Shown: piece after piece, positions 63,328 to 64,000 of the stretch | Numbering within the stretch: the stretch's first letter is position 1 | How the letters are laid out: each line of letters begins with the position of its first letter | Assembly: GCF_011386835.1 (NCBI RefSeq) | Contig: NC_088791.1 | Span: forward strand, 11,904,998-11,968,997 | DNA length: 64,000 nt | Reading direction: 5' to 3' | Source of the DNA: Chrysemys picta bellii | Taxonomy: Eukaryota; Chordata; Testudines; Emydidae | Program-made: the position numbers and the translations under genes | Notes under the pieces: generated by a model | Told to the model about the DNA's origin: nothing | The model's input: the letters and a program-made list of their open reading frames with translations, nothing else | The model's database searches: none

Positions 63328-63335
63328 CCCTAGGC

Positions 63336-64000
63336 TATTGCCATTCACTGTACCTGAGGATGATCCTGAAGGCCAGGCAGATACACCAGTTGGTTCAGAA
63401 TACTGGGGCCCACATTCTAGGTAGGGCACATGGGTGAGAACATCACGCTGGTTCCTTGCTGTTTTCAATGGCTTCCAGTCCAACCCTAGGACAGATTTTT
63501 AAGGTCCTTAACTTTACGGTCCTGGGTGGACTCAGGTATTTTAGAGATCACCACCAGTATTAGTGAAAATATTTGTGAATCCCAGAAGTATCATTCATTA
63601 TCCTCTTGTTTAAAAAGGACCAGTTACCTATTCAAGCACCGACCAGCAAAACACCAGCAAAAGGGACTCATGGATAGTTGAAGGGAAAATGGGTAATTTG
63701 CAAAGACCAATAGGCTGGAATATGTTCATATTCATTTAATACTTATGGTTAGTGAATATGGCAATAGAAATCAGGATCAGTTTGTGAACACAAAAAAAAG
63801 GGGGGGGGAGACATTGTGGGGTGTGGCTCAGGCCTTGATTCTGCACATATGCATCTGCTTCGCTTTAAACACCTTCCTCATGACTTATGGTCAGGGTGAA
63901 ATGGAGATGCCAATGCACGGATTGCACAGCTGCAAACTCTCTCTCAATGTCAATGCTGGGGGGCCATGAGCAGCCAAAGCGCTGGAGCAGCTCACAGGCC
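63336..64000. other. Intergenic DNA to the window end
   Basis: 63345-63535 (attcactgtacctgaggatgatcc, ttggttcagaatactggggcc) may be a degenerate coding-type repeat, but I could not place it. Nothing else is recognised. Confidence 0.4.

Overview
The window is vertebrate nuclear DNA, most probably from a cryptodiran (hidden-necked) turtle. The evidence is a multi-exon vertebrate gene with GT-AG introns, many CR1 LINE 3' ends, and several tRNA-derived SINEs of the tortoise pol III (Cry I-like) type whose tail matches the CR1 3' end. There are also MIR relics and abundant short hAT and PIF/Harbinger elements. I cannot name the species.

Positions 1-24.7 kb hold all but the first coding exon of PFKFB3 on the plus strand. 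PFKFB3 is the inducible 6-phosphofructo-2-kinase/fructose-2,6-bisphosphatase that sets the level of fructose-2,6-bisphosphate, the main activator of phosphofructokinase-1 in glycolysis. Thirteen constitutive coding exons (1489-15388) join in frame over 479 codons. A 23-nt optional exon (16741-16763) and a terminal exon (from 21799) then give two alternative C-termini read in different frames. The 3' UTR runs to about 24.7 kb, with an AU-rich element and a polyadenylation signal. The encoded protein carries an Arg where I recall human PFKFB3 having the Ser linked to its weak bisphosphatase.

From 24.7 kb to the end I find no gene. The DNA is intergenic and built largely from transposable elements: CR1 copies, SINEs, hAT elements with perfect 8-bp target duplications, Harbinger-like MITEs with TAA/TTA duplications, a solo LTR with a 5-bp duplication, and microsatellites. 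The densest pile-up is 51.96-54.84 kb.

The most unusual structure links the two halves. About 1.4 kb of PFKFB3's last intron plus an adjacent hAT MITE (18.7-20.4 kb) recurs inverted at 61.3-63.0 kb. The distal copy lies between two MITEs of the same family, and a perfect 8-bp direct repeat flanks the whole MITE-segment-MITE unit. This looks like a composite hAT transposition or a MITE-templated copying event.
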